DNA from: Acidobacteriota bacterium
GTDB lineage: Bacteria > Acidobacteriota > Blastocatellia > Pyrinomonadales > Pyrinomonadaceae
Direction: 5' to 3'
Length of the DNA: 64,000 nt
Assembly: GCA_003697135.1 (NCBI GenBank)
Contig: RFGC01000018.1
Coordinates: forward strand, 1 to 64,000
In this document: positions 27,926-38,119 of the stretch, piece after piece
How positions within the stretch are numbered: position 1 is the stretch's first letter
Layout of the letters: each line of letters opens with the position of its first letter
Made by a program: the position numbers and the translations under genes
The notes under the pieces: model-generated
What the model was told of the DNA's origin: nothing
The model's input: the letters and a program-made list of their open reading frames with translations, nothing else
Databases searched by the model: none

Positions 27926-28552
27926 CTAATCGTTGTCGAATGATTCAATGATGGGTTCTACTTTTGATGCTTGTCTAGAAAGTTTTTGGCGTTCGGCTAG
28001 GAAAATAGCTAAGAGCGCTTTGGTTGCATCTGACAGCTTATCGTTGATGACTACATAGTCGAAGTCCTTGTAACACTTTACTTCTCTTCTAGCATTTTCA
28101 AGTCTTGTTTTCAGACTTTCTGCCGTTTCGGTGCCTCTTTTTAAGAGTCGCTTGCGCAAAACTTCATACGAAGGCGGCAAAATAAAGATGCTTATAGATT
28201 GTGGAGCGAGTTTTTTGACTGCCGCTGCACCTTGAACGTCTATCTCTAGAATCACATCGTAGCCTTGATTTAGTTTGTCTTCAACAATCTTTCTCGAAGT
28301 CCCGTAGAAATTGCCATGAACTTCGGCATATTCGAGGAACTCGCCTTCTTCGATGAGTCTTTTGAATTCTTCGTGAGAAACGAAAAAATAATCTTTTCCG
28401 TGTTCTTCGCCCTGTCTCATCGGTCTTGTGGTGAAGGAAACCGATAAGACGACATTATCGAGTCTTTTCAAAACTTCACGTATCAAAGTCCCTTTTCCAC
28501 CGCCAGAAGGTGCACTAATGATAAATAGGCTACCTTTCATCTTTACAGCCAA
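27926..28552 (-). CDS. gmk: Guanylate kinase
   Basis: The enzyme phosphorylates GMP to GDP with ATP. The 208-residue protein has the P-loop APSGGGKGTL, the GMP-binding region VSFTTRPMRQGEEHGKDYFFV, GNFYGTSRKIVE and ILEIDVQGAAAVK. The lid contains RLLKRGTETAESLKTRLENA. The usual P-loop is GxGK[ST], while here Gly follows the lysine (GKGT), an uncommon substitution; a downstream Thr may compensate. It is followed by rpoZ and lies 39 bases after ETF-QO on the same strand. Confidence 0.95.
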   Translation of the reverse strand: MAVKMKGSLFIISAPSGGGKGTLIREVLKRLDNVVLSVSFTTRPMRQGEEHGKDYFFVSHEEFKRLIEEGEFLEYAEVHGNFYGTSRKIVEDKLNQGYDVILEIDVQGAAAVKKLAPQSISIFILPPSYEVLRKRLLKRGTETAESLKTRLENARREVKCYKDFDYVVINDKLSDATKALLAIFLAERQKLSRQASKVEPIIESFDND

Positions 28553-28590
28553 CTCTATTTTTTGAACTCTTTGATTTTTGATTCAATTCA

Positions 28591-30294
28591 CTACATTCCC
28601 TTATAATTCGGCCCACCGCCACCTTCAGGTGTAACCCAGTTGATTATTTGATATGGGTCAATGATGTCGCAAGTCTTGCAATGAACACAGTTTGTGAAGT
28701 TGATTTTAAGTTCTTTGCGGTTAGTTTTTGGATTAAACTCCATTTCATAAACTGCCGCAGGACAGAATCGCACGCAAGGATTACCGTATTCTTCGACGCA
28801 TCGAGTTGCGCAGATTTCTGGGTCAAGAACATGCAGATGCGGCGGTTGGTTTTCTTCATGCGCCACCGAAGCATGATAAACATTTGTTAGCTTGTCGAAG
28901 GTTAGTTTCTTGTCAAATTTTAACTTTTCATAGCGCCGATGGCCATTCTTTACTTCGGAAAGTTTTTGCATTCTTTCATGACCAGCCACATGGCTTTCTC
29001 TATCAATGAATCCCCATGCAAAACCGCTTGATAAGAATTGCAATCCGGCATTTATCAGAGCAGGCCAGCGACCACGTTGAAAAGCACCGTGGAAATTCCG
29101 AACAGGGTGAAGTTCATCGTAGAGCCATGAGTTATTGACTTTGTGTTCGTAATGTTTGAGCACTTTGGCCGAAAAATCTTTTTTGATAAGCGCTTCTAGG
29201 ATAGTTTCGGCGGCAAGCATCCCTGATTTCATTGCCGTATGAATTCCTTTAATTCTTTGTCCGTTCAAGAACGAAGCACAATCTCCGACAAGCAAAACGC
29301 CATCTGCATAAAGCTGTGGTTGAGTGTGCCAGCCGCCTGCATTGATGCTTTTTGCACCGTATCTTATCATCTTCCCGCCCGATAGGATTTTCGCAACGGC
29401 TGGGTGTGTTTTGAACTTTTGAAATTCTGCATGAGGATCGATCATCGGATCGAGATAATCTAATCCAGTTACGTATCCGATGCTGACGATGTTATTTTTC
29501 ATTCCGTATATCCAGCCGCCGCCGTATGTTTGGGGATCAGAAGGAAAGCCGAGCGTGTGTATCACATGCCCTTCTTTGATATTGCCTGCGGGGACTTCCC
29601 AAAGTTCTTTGATGCCTAAAGAATAAATCATTGGTTCTTTGCCTTTATCAAGCCCAAGACGAGCGATGAGCTGCTTTGCCAGAGACCCGCGCGAACCTTC
29701 ACCCAGAACCGTTACCTTTGCCAAAATATCGCCGCTCGGCTCAAAATTAGTAATTCTTGGCTTCCCGTCTTTTCCAATTCCCTTATCGCCGAGTCTAACG
29801 CCTATAACTCTATCGTCCTTATCGTAGAGAATTTCCGATGCAGGAAATTCCGTAAAAATGTTTATATCGGCTTGCTCACATTTTTCTGCCAGCCATTCGC
29901 AGATTCGGCTTAAACTCACAATGTAACAGCCATGATTTCGGAGCGGTGGTGGGATTATCGGAGATTCGATCTTGCGCTTTTCGGTTAGATACCAAAAGGA
30001 TTCCGATTTTACTTCGGTATCAATCGGGCATCCTTGTTGGAGAAAATCAGGCATCAATTCTTTGAGTGCTTTAGGGTCCATGACAGCGCCTGAGAGTATA
30101 TGAGCGCCGACCGTCGCTCCCTTTTCGACAATTGCTATGCTAACTTCACCGATCTTTTCTTCTTTCCTATAGCCTTTCTCGACTTCTTCGTCATGCTTTT
30201 TGATAAGGTTTCTCAAATGCAGAGCCGCCGCTAAATTTGCCGGTCCTGCACCAACAAACAAAACATCTACTTCGATTCTTTCACGCTCAACCAT
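28591..30294 (-). CDS. Electron transfer flavoprotein-ubiquinone oxidoreductase
   Basis: This membrane-bound enzyme passes electrons from ETF (reduced by acyl-CoA dehydrogenases) to the quinone pool. The 567-residue protein begins with an FAD-binding DVLFVGAGPANLAAALHLRN. It has IVEKGATVGAHILSGAVMDP, GEGSRGSLAKQL, LLVGDCASFLNGQRIKGIHT and HPVRNFHGAFQRG. The C-terminus holds a 4Fe-4S site (CVHCKTCDIIDPYQIINWV, plus an upstream Cys pair). All are standard for ETF-QO. It precedes gmk by 39 bases on the minus strand; the coupling to gmk is probably incidental. The fatty-acid oxidation genes elsewhere in the window fit its role. Confidence 0.95.
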   Translation of the reverse strand: MVERERIEVDVLFVGAGPANLAAALHLRNLIKKHDEEVEKGYRKEEKIGEVSIAIVEKGATVGAHILSGAVMDPKALKELMPDFLQQGCPIDTEVKSESFWYLTEKRKIESPIIPPPLRNHGCYIVSLSRICEWLAEKCEQADINIFTEFPASEILYDKDDRVIGVRLGDKGIGKDGKPRITNFEPSGDILAKVTVLGEGSRGSLAKQLIARLGLDKGKEPMIYSLGIKELWEVPAGNIKEGHVIHTLGFPSDPQTYGGGWIYGMKNNIVSIGYVTGLDYLDPMIDPHAEFQKFKTHPAVAKILSGGKMIRYGAKSINAGGWHTQPQLYADGVLLVGDCASFLNGQRIKGIHTAMKSGMLAAETILEALIKKDFSAKVLKHYEHKVNNSWLYDELHPVRNFHGAFQRGRWPALINAGLQFLSSGFAWGFIDRESHVAGHERMQKLSEVKNGHRRYEKLKFDKKLTFDKLTNVYHASVAHEENQPPHLHVLDPEICATRCVEEYGNPCVRFCPAAVYEMEFNPKTNRKELKINFTNCVHCKTCDIIDPYQIINWVTPEGGGGPNYKGM

Positions 30295-30497
30295 CTTTTT
30301 CCTCTCAAAATGAATAGCCGTTCAGTTTGTGAAAAGTATAGCAAAATACCGAGAAAAAAGAAAATACGTAATTCAGCTACAGCATCTCAATCAAAGTCAG
30401 AAGCCTTGAAGAAAGATTATAGCCGATCTAATGCCCATTCGCTGAAAGCCCGAGCTTTTCCAAAATACGCTTTGGTGAAATTTCTGCCTTAAGGCTG

Positions 30498-30505
30498 TAT
30501 ATTAT
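30498..30505 (+). promoter_or_regulatory. -10 element abutting the acyl-CoA synthetase start
   Basis: TATATT (30498-30503) and TATTAT (30500-30505) lie 7-9 bases before the ATG at 30512. No Shine-Dalgarno lies between, which is compatible with a leaderless transcript starting at or near the ATG. A good -35 was not found at the usual distance. Confidence 0.35.
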
Positions 30506-30511
30506 TTTGTT

Positions 30512-32482
30512 ATGACTGAACAAACTGCTTTTGAGAATCTTCCGATAGCTTGGCGTCCGACTCCCGAAATAATCGAGCGAACTCGTCTCAAAGAATTCAT
30601 GAGGCAAGTAGGCGTTGAGACTTGGGAACAGCTCTATGAATTTTCCATTGGTGACATCGAGAGATTTACTGAGGAAGTTTTGAAGTTTTTGCAGATAGAA
30701 TTCGATCCGCCTTATGAGAAGCTCCTTGACACTTCTGCTGGGATTGAGTGGGCGAAATGGTGCATCGGTGGAGGGCTGAATATCGTTAAAATGTGCGTTG
30801 ATAGATGGGCAGAAAGCGAAATTAAAGATCAGCCTGCTGTTATATGGGAAGGTGAAGAAGGCGTATCTCGTCAAATAACTTACGCAGAACTGAAAACCGC
30901 TGTCGAGGCTTGCGCTAGTGGATTGAGAGCAAACGGCATCAGGAAAGGCGATGCCGTAGGGATTCATCTTCCGATGATGATCGAAACAGTTGTTTCGCTT
31001 TTGGCGATAAACAGAATAGGCGCGATTGCCGTTCCCGTCTTCTCAGGTTACGGAGTTGAAGCCATCTCGACAAGGTTAAACGCAGTCGGTGCAAAGGCCA
31101 TCTTCACTTGCGACGGATTTCCAAGACGCGGAAAAGCTTTCAATGCTTTTGAGATTGCACAAGAAGCGATAGGGAAGTGCTCAACAATCGAAAAAGTCTT
31201 TTTTGTAAGTCGCACCGAAACGAATTTGAATCTTGAGGACTCCAGACTCGTTTTTTACGAAAAACTACTTGAAAGCACCGAGAAAGGCTATCTAGAACCT
31301 ACTAGTGCAGAAGACCCATTGATAATTCTCTACACTTCAGGCACAACTGGAAGACCAAAAGGAATAGCGCATACTCATTGCGGATTCCCGATAAAATCGG
31401 CTCAAGATATGGCATTCGGAACTGATGTTGGTAAGGGAACGCGAATATGTTGGATTACAGACATCGGTTGGATGATGGGACCGTGGCTGATTTACGGTGC
31501 TTTGATTTTGGGAGGAACTGTGGTGCTATATGACGGCGCGCCTGATTTCCCAAGTCCAGATAGAATTTGGGAATTCTGCGCTAAACACAAGGTTGAAATT
31601 TTGGGAATTTCTCCAAGCCTGATTCGTTCTCTTGCAACAAAAGGCGATGATTTGCCAAAAAAACACGATCTTTCGTCGCTACGTGCTTTTGCATCAACCG
31701 GTGAACCCTGGAATCCAGCACCTTGGCAGTGGCTTTTTGAAAAGGTTGGAAATTCAAAAATACCAATAATCAATTATTCGGGCGGGACGGAAATTTCAGG
31801 CGGAATTTTGATGGGAAGTTTTCTTTTGCCGATTAAACCATGCTCCTTTCCTGCTCCATGTCCCGGAATTGACGCAATTATCTTGGACGAAAAAGGCCAG
31901 CCTGTAGAAAAAGGACAAGTCGGCGAATTGTGTATTCGCAAGCCTTGGATAGGCATGGCTCGTGGGTTCTGGCAAGAACCGGAAAGATACATTCAGACGT
32001 ATTGGTCACGTTTCGATAAAATTTGGGTTCACGGCGATTGGGCAATGCAAGATGCAGACGGGCATTGGTATATCTTGGGCAGAAGCGACGATACGTTGAA
32101 AGTTGCAGGTAAGCGCGTTGGACCTGCGGAAATAGAAAGTCTTTTGGTTGCGCATCCGCTCGTAATGGAAGCGGCAGTCGTAGGAGTTCCCGATGAAATC
32201 AAGGGAACGAAGCTAGTAGCTTTCTGCGTTCTGAAGACTGAGGTTGATAATGTCGAAACTCTCGAATCACTCAAGAAAGAGTTGATCGAGTTAGTTGCAA
32301 AAGAGATGGGGAAACCGCTTGCTCCTTCAGAAATTTATTTTGTTAAAGCATTACCGAAGACGAGAAATGCGAAGGTGATGAGGCGTGTAATTCGCGCCGC
32401 TTACTTAGGTGAAGATGCAGGCGACATTTCAGCACTGGAAAATCCACAATCTGTTGAGGAGATAAGGCGTTTGCATGGCTAA
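30512..32482 (+). CDS. AMP-forming acyl-CoA (acetyl-CoA type) synthetase
   Basis: The enzyme activates a carboxylate through an acyl-adenylate to the CoA thioester. The 656-residue protein has an ACAS-type N-terminal domain, the P-loop-like [40 protein letters not shown], and [10 protein letters not shown]. It also has [20 protein letters not shown] and a late [10 protein letters not shown] carrying the catalytic lysine. Size and the ACAS domain suit an acetyl- or propionyl-CoA synthetase, but the acyl specificity is not certain; the gene symbol acs is therefore withheld. Its stop overlaps the start of the CHAD gene. A probable leaderless start is described separately. Confidence 0.93.
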   Translation: MTEQTAFENLPIAWRPTPEIIERTRLKEFMRQVGVETWEQLYEFSIGDIERFTEEVLKFLQIEFDPPYEKLLDTSAGIEWAKWCIGGGLNIVKMCVDRWAESEIKDQPAVIWEGEEGVSRQITYAELKTAVEACASGLRANGIRKGDAVGIHLPMMIETVVSLLAINRIGAIAVPVFSGYGVEAISTRLNAVGAKAIFTCDGFPRRGKAFNAFEIAQEAIGKCSTIEKVFFVSRTETNLNLEDSRLVFYEKLLESTEKGYLEPTSAEDPLIILYTSGTTGRPKGIAHTHCGFPIKSAQDMAFGTDVGKGTRICWITDIGWMMGPWLIYGALILGGTVVLYDGAPDFPSPDRIWEFCAKHKVEILGISPSLIRSLATKGDDLPKKHDLSSLRAFASTGEPWNPAPWQWLFEKVGNSKIPIINYSGGTEISGGILMGSFLLPIKPCSFPAPCPGIDAIILDEKGQPVEKGQVGELCIRKPWIGMARGFWQEPERYIQTYWSRFDKIWVHGDWAMQDADGHWYILGRSDDTLKVAGKRVGPAEIESLLVAHPLVMEAAVVGVPDEIKGTKLVAFCVLKTEVDNVETLESLKKELIELVAKEMGKPLAPSEIYFVKALPKTRNAKVMRRVIRAAYLGEDAGDISALENPQSVEEIRRLHG

Positions 32483-33377
32483 GGCTTATGAAATCCCGGA
32501 TTTGAATTGTCAATCTGATGCTGGCGAAGGCATCTCGAAGGTGCTTGTTGCACGCATGAGACAAATCTCCGATCTCGTAGAACCTGCACTCATGGAGAAT
32601 AACATTGAAGGCATACATGATTTGCGAGTAAGTATCAGAAGGCTAAGAAGCGTTTTGAGAGATTTTTCGATCTTGCTCAAGAAAAGCTCGACCAAACAGG
32701 TGCGGAAGGGGCTGAAAAGACTCGCAAGACTGCTTGGCTCGGTTCGTGATTTAGATGTCGAGATCGAAATGCTAAAAAAACTCAAGCAAAATGCCGAGCG
32801 TAAGGAAATTCAACAAGGTATAGAAAAATTGATACAGGAAAAGCTTCGTTTTCGTTCTGATGCTTTTCGTCCTGTTTCGAGTGAGTTGAAGGAATCGGTG
32901 GAAAAACTTTCTGTAGCCGTTTCAGAGATGGCATCGGGAATACCGGAAGCCGGAATTAACTTTAAGCAACTCGGTGGGTTTGTTACCAGAAAAAATTTCA
33001 ACGAGTTTCTCACTCTCAGCAAAAACCTTTTCGATCCTTTCGATGTGAAGGGCTTACACGAATTGCGAATTGCTTGCAAACGACTTCGATATTCGCTTGA
33101 GCTTTTCAGCCCTTGCGTTGGTGAGCTTTCAAGTTTTGCTGAATCAGTAGCAGAAATGCAAGGGTTCTTGGGTGATCTACATGATTGCGACGTTTGGACT
33201 GAGAGGTTGAAAGAAGATTTGATTAGAGAAAAAATCGAAAAAAGCGTCGGTATTTGGCTTTTGTCGGAATTTACTAAAAGGCGTGCGAAATCCTATTCCA
33301 AAGCATTGCGATTGTGGCATGAGTGGGAAAATAGCGATTTCATAGAGAAAGTGCGATCTGTTTTATACGACTTATGA
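32475..33377 (+). CDS. CHAD domain protein
   Basis: CHAD domains are histidine-rich helical bundles that bind inorganic polyphosphate and often occur near polyphosphate enzymes. The 300-residue protein has the signature [15 protein letters not shown] (residues about 45-60) and a second, weaker copy [19 protein letters not shown], as expected of the two helical halves. [11 protein letters not shown] is another standard motif. It overlaps the end of the acyl-CoA synthetase by 8 bases, and its stop overlaps the rdgB start (ATGA). The three genes are thus an overlapping cluster, though no shared pathway is evident. Confidence 0.92.
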   Translation: MAKAYEIPDLNCQSDAGEGISKVLVARMRQISDLVEPALMENNIEGIHDLRVSIRRLRSVLRDFSILLKKSSTKQVRKGLKRLARLLGSVRDLDVEIEMLKKLKQNAERKEIQQGIEKLIQEKLRFRSDAFRPVSSELKESVEKLSVAVSEMASGIPEAGINFKQLGGFVTRKNFNEFLTLSKNLFDPFDVKGLHELRIACKRLRYSLELFSPCVGELSSFAESVAEMQGFLGDLHDCDVWTERLKEDLIREKIEKSVGIWLLSEFTKRRAKSYSKALRLWHEWENSDFIEKVRSVLYDL

Positions 33378-33982
33378 ATATTATGGAACTTTTAATCGGC
33401 ACCAGAAACAAGGGGAAGATTTTGGAAATATCGGAAAAATTGAGTGGTCTGCCAATTAGAGTGAGAAACTTAAGCGAATTTTCTGGTCTTGAAGAGCCTG
33501 TTGAGAATGGTAAGAGTTTTACAGAAAATGCTTGTTTGAAGGCAAGGAGTTACGCTTTGCAGACGGGACTTTGGGCATTGGCAGATGATTCCGGCTTAGA
33601 AGTTGAAAGCTTAAACGGAAGGCCGGGCGTTTTTTCGGCCAGGTATGCGGGCGAAAAAGCAAGTGACGAGGAAAATATCAGAAAGTTACTTCATGAGCTT
33701 AAAGGCATAGAAAATCGAAAGGCAAGGTTTGTATGTGTTATGGCACTTTGTGATGAAAAGGGAAATCTGAAGTTTCTAGCTGAAGGTGTTTGTAGCGGCA
33801 TGATTGCAAATGAGCCAAAAGGGAAAAACGGATTTGGTTATGATCCGGTTTTCATTCCCGACGGTTTTGAAAACACTTTTGGCGAGCTTTCTGCTGAGAT
33901 AAAGCAAAAAATCAGCCATCGTGCTGAGGCTTTGAAAAAGATAATTTCATTTTTGTCTGATTTTACCGCTGTTTTGACTTGA
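33374..33982 (+). CDS. rdgB: XTP/dITP diphosphatase (RdgB/HAM1)
   Basis: The enzyme hydrolyses non-canonical purine triphosphates and keeps them out of DNA. The 202-residue protein begins MELLIGTRNKGKILEISEKL, has the substrate motif ADDSGLEVESLNGRPGVFSARY, FVCVMAL, and GKNGFGYDPVFIPDG. A late QKISHRAEALKKI is the C-terminal signature. ATG at 33374 overlaps the CHAD stop; a second ATG at 33383 would be an alternative and fits the usual N-terminus better. Confidence 0.96.
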   Translation: MNIMELLIGTRNKGKILEISEKLSGLPIRVRNLSEFSGLEEPVENGKSFTENACLKARSYALQTGLWALADDSGLEVESLNGRPGVFSARYAGEKASDEENIRKLLHELKGIENRKARFVCVMALCDEKGNLKFLAEGVCSGMIANEPKGKNGFGYDPVFIPDGFENTFGELSAEIKQKISHRAEALKKIISFLSDFTAVLT

Positions 33983-34068
33983 CCTTTCGTTTTTGTCCTA
34001 GTAGAATTCGCTATTTGTTAGATGTTTCTTCTTTGAAACATTGTTTAATTTCAAGTTTTGATATTAGG

Positions 34069-34148
<80 letters not shown>

Positions 34149-34229
34149 TTCAAAAAATTTTGACAAATTTCAGCCAGAAACTTTAGGTTTCGGCTGATGC
34201 TTTACGAAAACAAAAACGGAGGAGAGAAT

Positions 34230-34535
34230 ATGGCCGGAAAAAGCTCGAAAAAAGCTATGACCCAAACGGAACTTGTTAGCGAACTAGCCAAAAAGTGCGG
34301 ATTGAAGAAAGCCGACGTCAAGAGTGTTTTCAACGCCTTGGCTGAAATAGCTTTGAATGAAGTCAAGAAAGCTGGTGAGTTTACATTGCCGGGCTTTGGG
34401 AAATTCGTCAAGGCGACTCGCAAAGCACGCGAAGGACGCAACCCGTCAACCGGTGCAGTGATTAAAATCCCTGCCAAGACGGTTGTCAAGTTCCGTGTAG
34501 GCAAAGCCATGAGAGAAGCTGTGGCTGGAAAGTAA
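34230..34535 (+). CDS. hup: HU-family DNA-binding protein
   Basis: HU dimers bend DNA and structure the nucleoid. The 101-residue protein has the HU core TQTELVSELAKKCGLKKADV, and the DNA-contacting arm GFGKFVKATRKAREGRNPST, with the tip GRNPSTGA, followed by IKIPAKTVVKFRVGKAM. The N-terminal AGKSSKKAM is a short extension. The start is the ATG at 34230 with a GGAGGAGAG site upstream; the in-frame reading starting at 34197 is not supported. A hairpin and T-tract follow at 34572. Confidence 0.94.
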   Translation: MAGKSSKKAMTQTELVSELAKKCGLKKADVKSVFNALAEIALNEVKKAGEFTLPGFGKFVKATRKAREGRNPSTGAVIKIPAKTVVKFRVGKAMREAVAGK

Positions 34536-34571
34536 TCTTTCTGACTGCCTAAGAGCCTTAAATTCTTCTTT

Positions 34572-34626
34572 CCAAGAAGCGAGCTTGCTAACGCTGAAGC
34601 AGTGTCTCGCCTCTTGGATTTTTTGT
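34572..34626 (+). terminator. Rho-independent terminator after the HU gene
   Basis: Two arms pair as CCAAGA-A-GCGAG (34572-34583) with CTCGC-C-TCTTGG (34606-34617), giving 11 pairs with one mismatch around a 22-base loop. The tract ATTTTTTG follows at once. It lies about 35 bases after the HU stop. Confidence 0.75.
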
Positions 34627-34781
34627 TTTGAATATAGGCAAAGCCAAGTTTTTGAGGCTTGAAGTATAATCGAATCTACGAAATCGAATTCAGAATTTCC
34701 CCCCAAAATTATGTAGATAATTTGCGTTTTCGCTAGTAGGAATTTATCATAAAAATTTACCCTTAAGATGGAGAGAAAACA

Positions 34782-34994
34782 ATGAAAGCAGGGATACATC
34801 CAGAATATCAGGAAATAACCGTTTCATGTGCTTGTGGTAATACTTTCAAAACGCGATCCACACGCAAGACTGATCTTCATATCGAAATATGCTCGGAATG
34901 CCATCCGTTCTTTACTGGAAAGCAAAAGTTAGTTGATACAGCAGGACGCGTTGACAGATTCTACAAGCGTTATAAGAAAAAATCAGAAAGCTAG
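34782..34994 (+). CDS. rpmE: 50S ribosomal protein L31
   Basis: L31 bridges the ribosomal subunits. The 70-residue protein begins [20 protein letters not shown] and carries the zinc form of the family: C-x-C in SCACGN and C-x2-C in CSECHPFF. The tail is [23 protein letters not shown] Shine-Dalgarno is 8 bases upstream. A perfect TATAAT at 34665 may be its -10 box, but the -35 is poor. The neighbours DUF1385 and prfA follow, the order seen in many bacteria. Confidence 0.96.
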   Translation: MKAGIHPEYQEITVSCACGNTFKTRSTRKTDLHIEICSECHPFFTGKQKLVDTAGRVDRFYKRYKKKSES

Positions 34995-35219
34995 CAATTC
35001 TGAAAGAGCAAAAACATAGGTTGATGGCTAGTTGAAAGAAACTTGTTGGCTAATCCTGTATTTGTAAGTCGAAAGCCAAATAGAAAATCCTTAAGCAAAC
35101 TCCAAAAATATCTCTGCAACTTTGCTTTCTGCGAGTTCTCTGTTTGATTGGAAATTCCACAACAATTTTTGGCAGAAATAAGCGGGTTTTCATCGGATTT
35201 AGGTTAAAGGCTGAAGTTC

Positions 35220-36218
35220 ATGAAGATTCTTTTTTCAGCAATCGAGAAGGAAATTCTTGTCGGAGGGCAGGCTGTAATCGAAGGTGTGATGATGCGGACG
35301 CCATCAGCTTACGCAGTAGCTTGTCGCAAATCTGATGGTTCAATTGTTCACAAAGCAGAAATTGTTCCAAGATGGTGTGAAAAATACAAGCTCCTTTCAC
35401 TACCTATTATTCGTGGTTGTGTGACTTTGCTTCAATCAACAACAATAGGAATCAAGGCACTGGATTTCTCGGCTAGGGTATTTGAAGAGGTTGCTAGGAA
35501 AAGGAAAGATTCAGAGCAGGCGCAAATCACAGAACAAGAGAATAACATAGTTTCTACAGTCGTGTTTGTATTGCTGTTTAATGTTTTTGTTTTTATTGTG
35601 ATGCCTTTTGTTTTAACAAGCATTTTACTAGGACATTTCAATTGGTCTCATTCATTCGGATTGAAAGGTTTACCAGAAGTTTTGCAGGTTTATCCGTATC
35701 GAGTTGATTCATGGATTGCGTTCAACTTGTTTGATGGAATTTTTAGATTGACGCTTTTTCTTTTGATGATTTTCTCGATGACTTTTTTGAAAGACATTAA
35801 GCGGGTTTTTCAATATCACGGCGCTGAACACAAAACAGTTTCTGCTTGGGAAAAAGGGTTGAATCTAACGGTTGAAAATATCAAGCCTGAATCCTGTCAA
35901 CATCCTAGGTGTGGAACATCATTTTTGGTGCTTGTAGTGATCGTTTCTATTGTTTTGTTTTTGCCTATTAGTTTTGATTCCATTTGGGCAAATCTAATTG
36001 CTAGAATAATTCTGTTGCCCATTGTTATTGGGATTGCTTTTGAGATGATTCGCTATGCGTCGAAGAAAAAATCGGGTTTGCTTTTTCTGATCTTAACTTC
36101 GCCAGGACTTTGGCTTCAGAAGATAACTACTCAAGAACCCGATGAAAAACAACTCGAAGTCGCTATTTTTTCGCTAAAGAAATCCTTAGAATTAGAAAAC
36201 CAAAAACAAACCTTTTGA
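35220..36218 (+). CDS. DUF1385 membrane protein
   Basis: The 332-residue protein belongs to DUF1385, conserved next to rpmE and prfA in many bacteria; its function is unknown. Near the N-terminus it has [20 protein letters not shown] and [12 protein letters not shown], hallmarks of the family. A polar stretch is followed by hydrophobic segments ([50 protein letters not shown]), so it is a multispan membrane protein. The motif [17 protein letters not shown] is also typical. It starts 225 bases after rpmE and ends 10 bases before prfA, suggesting co-transcription with the latter. Confidence 0.93.
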   Translation: MKILFSAIEKEILVGGQAVIEGVMMRTPSAYAVACRKSDGSIVHKAEIVPRWCEKYKLLSLPIIRGCVTLLQSTTIGIKALDFSARVFEEVARKRKDSEQAQITEQENNIVSTVVFVLLFNVFVFIVMPFVLTSILLGHFNWSHSFGLKGLPEVLQVYPYRVDSWIAFNLFDGIFRLTLFLLMIFSMTFLKDIKRVFQYHGAEHKTVSAWEKGLNLTVENIKPESCQHPRCGTSFLVLVVIVSIVLFLPISFDSIWANLIARIILLPIVIGIAFEMIRYASKKKSGLLFLILTSPGLWLQKITTQEPDEKQLEVAIFSLKKSLELENQKQTF

Positions 36219-36228
36219 GAAAACGAAG

Positions 36229-37311
36229 ATGCTTGATTTAGGAAAATTGGCTGAGATAGAAAAGGCTTACGAGGAACTGACAGCGCAAATCTCATCGCCT
36301 GAAGTCATTTCGGACATTAAAACTTACACAAAGTTGATGAAACAGCATCGCAGTTTGGGCGAGATAGTCGAAAAGTATCGTGAGGTCAAAAAGATAAGAG
36401 AAGACCTTGCGAGCGCAAAATCGCTTCTTGAAGAGGCAGAAGATGAGGAACTTAGGCAACTTGCGAATGCGGAAATTCGTGAGTTGGAAGAAAGGCTTCC
36501 GAAGGCAGAGGAAGAACTGAAGATTTTGCTTCTTCCGAAAGACCCGAACGATGAGAAAAATGTTATTTTGGAAGTCCGAGCTGGAACGGGCGGAGAGGAA
36601 GCAGCGCTTTTTGCGGCTGAGATTTTAAGAATGTATGCCAGATATGCTGAAAAGCAAGGATGGAAATTCGAGATAATGGACATATCGGAAACTGGATTAG
36701 GAGGTGTTAAAGAAGCAATAGCTGTTATCGAAGGCGATAGAGTTTATTCAAAACTGCGCTACGAATCTGGCGTTCACAGAGTGCAAAGAGTGCCTCAAAC
36801 GGAAGCTAGCGGAAGAATTCATACTTCAGCCGTAACGGTTGCTGTTTTGCCTGAAGCTGAAGAAGTTGAAGTGCAGATTGATCCGAAGGACTTGCGAATT
36901 GACACTTTCTGTTCTTCGGGGCATGGCGGGCAGTCTGTCAATACGACTTACTCCGCTGTTAGAATCACGCATATCCCAACAGGCATAGTTGTTTCAATGC
37001 AAGATGAAAGATCGCAGATAAAGAATCGAGAGAAAGCAATGCGTGTTCTTCGAGCGCGACTGCAAGAACTCGAAGAGCGCAAACGCCATGAAGCTATTTC
37101 TGCAGAAAGAAGGGCGCAAGTTGGAAGCGGTGATCGCTCGGAAAAAATACGCACCTACAATTTCAAAGAAAATCGAGTTACAGACCACAGAATCGGGCTT
37201 ACCGTTTATCAGCTTGATGCTGTCATGGACGGAGAACTAGACGAATTTATAAATGCTTTGACTACGCATTACCAGGCTGAAAAACTTAAATCTGAAAGCG
37301 TTATTGCTTAA
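36229..37311 (+). CDS. prfA: Peptide chain release factor 1
   Basis: RF1 terminates translation at UAA and UAG. The 360-residue protein contains the GGQ motif at residues 233-235 ([12 protein letters not shown]), and [16 protein letters not shown] and [20 protein letters not shown]. The stop-codon recognition tripeptide (PxT) reads PQT here, a tolerated variation of the RF1 loop. The C-terminus ends with [16 protein letters not shown]. It follows DUF1385 by 10 bases. The methyltransferase gene prmC, often adjacent, is not here; a histidine phosphatase gene lies 8 bases downstream instead. Confidence 0.97.
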   Translation: MLDLGKLAEIEKAYEELTAQISSPEVISDIKTYTKLMKQHRSLGEIVEKYREVKKIREDLASAKSLLEEAEDEELRQLANAEIRELEERLPKAEEELKILLLPKDPNDEKNVILEVRAGTGGEEAALFAAEILRMYARYAEKQGWKFEIMDISETGLGGVKEAIAVIEGDRVYSKLRYESGVHRVQRVPQTEASGRIHTSAVTVAVLPEAEEVEVQIDPKDLRIDTFCSSGHGGQSVNTTYSAVRITHIPTGIVVSMQDERSQIKNREKAMRVLRARLQELEERKRHEAISAERRAQVGSGDRSEKIRTYNFKENRVTDHRIGLTVYQLDAVMDGELDEFINALTTHYQAEKLKSESVIA

Positions 37312-37319
37312 TTCGCCAA

Positions 37320-38036
37320 ATGATATTTGAGTCTGAGAATCTGAAGGTTACAAGGCTTTTTTTGATTAGACATGGGCAATCGAAGAAAAATGCTGAAGGC
37401 AGATTTGGCGGGCATTCTAAGACTCCGCTTTCGCGTTTAGGAAAAAAACAAGCAAGGCTAACTGCTAAAGCTTTACTGAGAGAAAAGATTGACGTTATCT
37501 ACTCAAGCGATCTTCCAAGAGCGATCCAAACTGCTAAGCCTTTGGCTAAGCTAATGAACCTCGAAATTCAGACAACTCCTGATCTTCGAGAGAGAAACTT
37601 TGGGCTTTTAGAGGGTTTAACGTTTGAAGAAGTTGCCGAACTGTTTCCGCAAGATTACGAGGCGTTAGTAAACAGGGATTTTACGCACGTAGCTACGGGT
37701 GGCGAAAGTTACAAACAACTGTTTGAAAGAGCCAGCAAGAAACTTGAAGAAATCTTGACAAAGCATAAGGGCAAAAACATTGCGATTTTTGCCCACGTAG
37801 GCGTTATATGTTTTTTGAGTCTTTATCTTCTCGGAGCAGTTAACGAAAACAGCACTCATACGGCTTGGATTAGCACTTCAAACTGCGGTATCTGCCGTTT
37901 TGAGCTTTACGGACGCAATAACGTCCGAGTGATTGCATTGAATGATACTCGCCATCTGCAAAAAATCACGAGAAAAGGCTTTCTCAAAAATCCTAAAAAA
38001 TCGTTTGAAAGAGCTGCGGAAGATCGGGAAAAATAA
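37320..38036 (+). CDS. Histidine phosphatase superfamily protein
   Basis: The 238-residue protein has the phosphohistidine motif LFLIRHGQSKKNAEGRFGG, DVIYSSDLPRAIQTAKPL, ERNFGLLEGL and a late FAHVGVICFL with the second catalytic histidine. It belongs to the branch that includes phosphoglycerate-mutase-like and cobalamin phosphatase-like enzymes. The substrate cannot be told. It starts 8 bases after prfA, so it is probably in the same transcript. The start has no strong Shine-Dalgarno. Confidence 0.9.
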   Translation: MIFESENLKVTRLFLIRHGQSKKNAEGRFGGHSKTPLSRLGKKQARLTAKALLREKIDVIYSSDLPRAIQTAKPLAKLMNLEIQTTPDLRERNFGLLEGLTFEEVAELFPQDYEALVNRDFTHVATGGESYKQLFERASKKLEEILTKHKGKNIAIFAHVGVICFLSLYLLGAVNENSTHTAWISTSNCGICRFELYGRNNVRVIALNDTRHLQKITRKGFLKNPKKSFERAAEDREK

Positions 38037-38119
38037 GGCGAATTTGCTTTTTAAGCCACGATTTGCGATTTTAAGAATTTGAAACATTCCCTCGAAAATT
38101 CTATTTCGGAGAAATAAAG

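Noticed and set aside
36780-36840. PQT in RF1 as a changed stop-codon recognition loop
   Set aside because: The middle residue of the PxT motif varies among RF1 proteins, and the flanking residues are normal, so no change of genetic code is implied.
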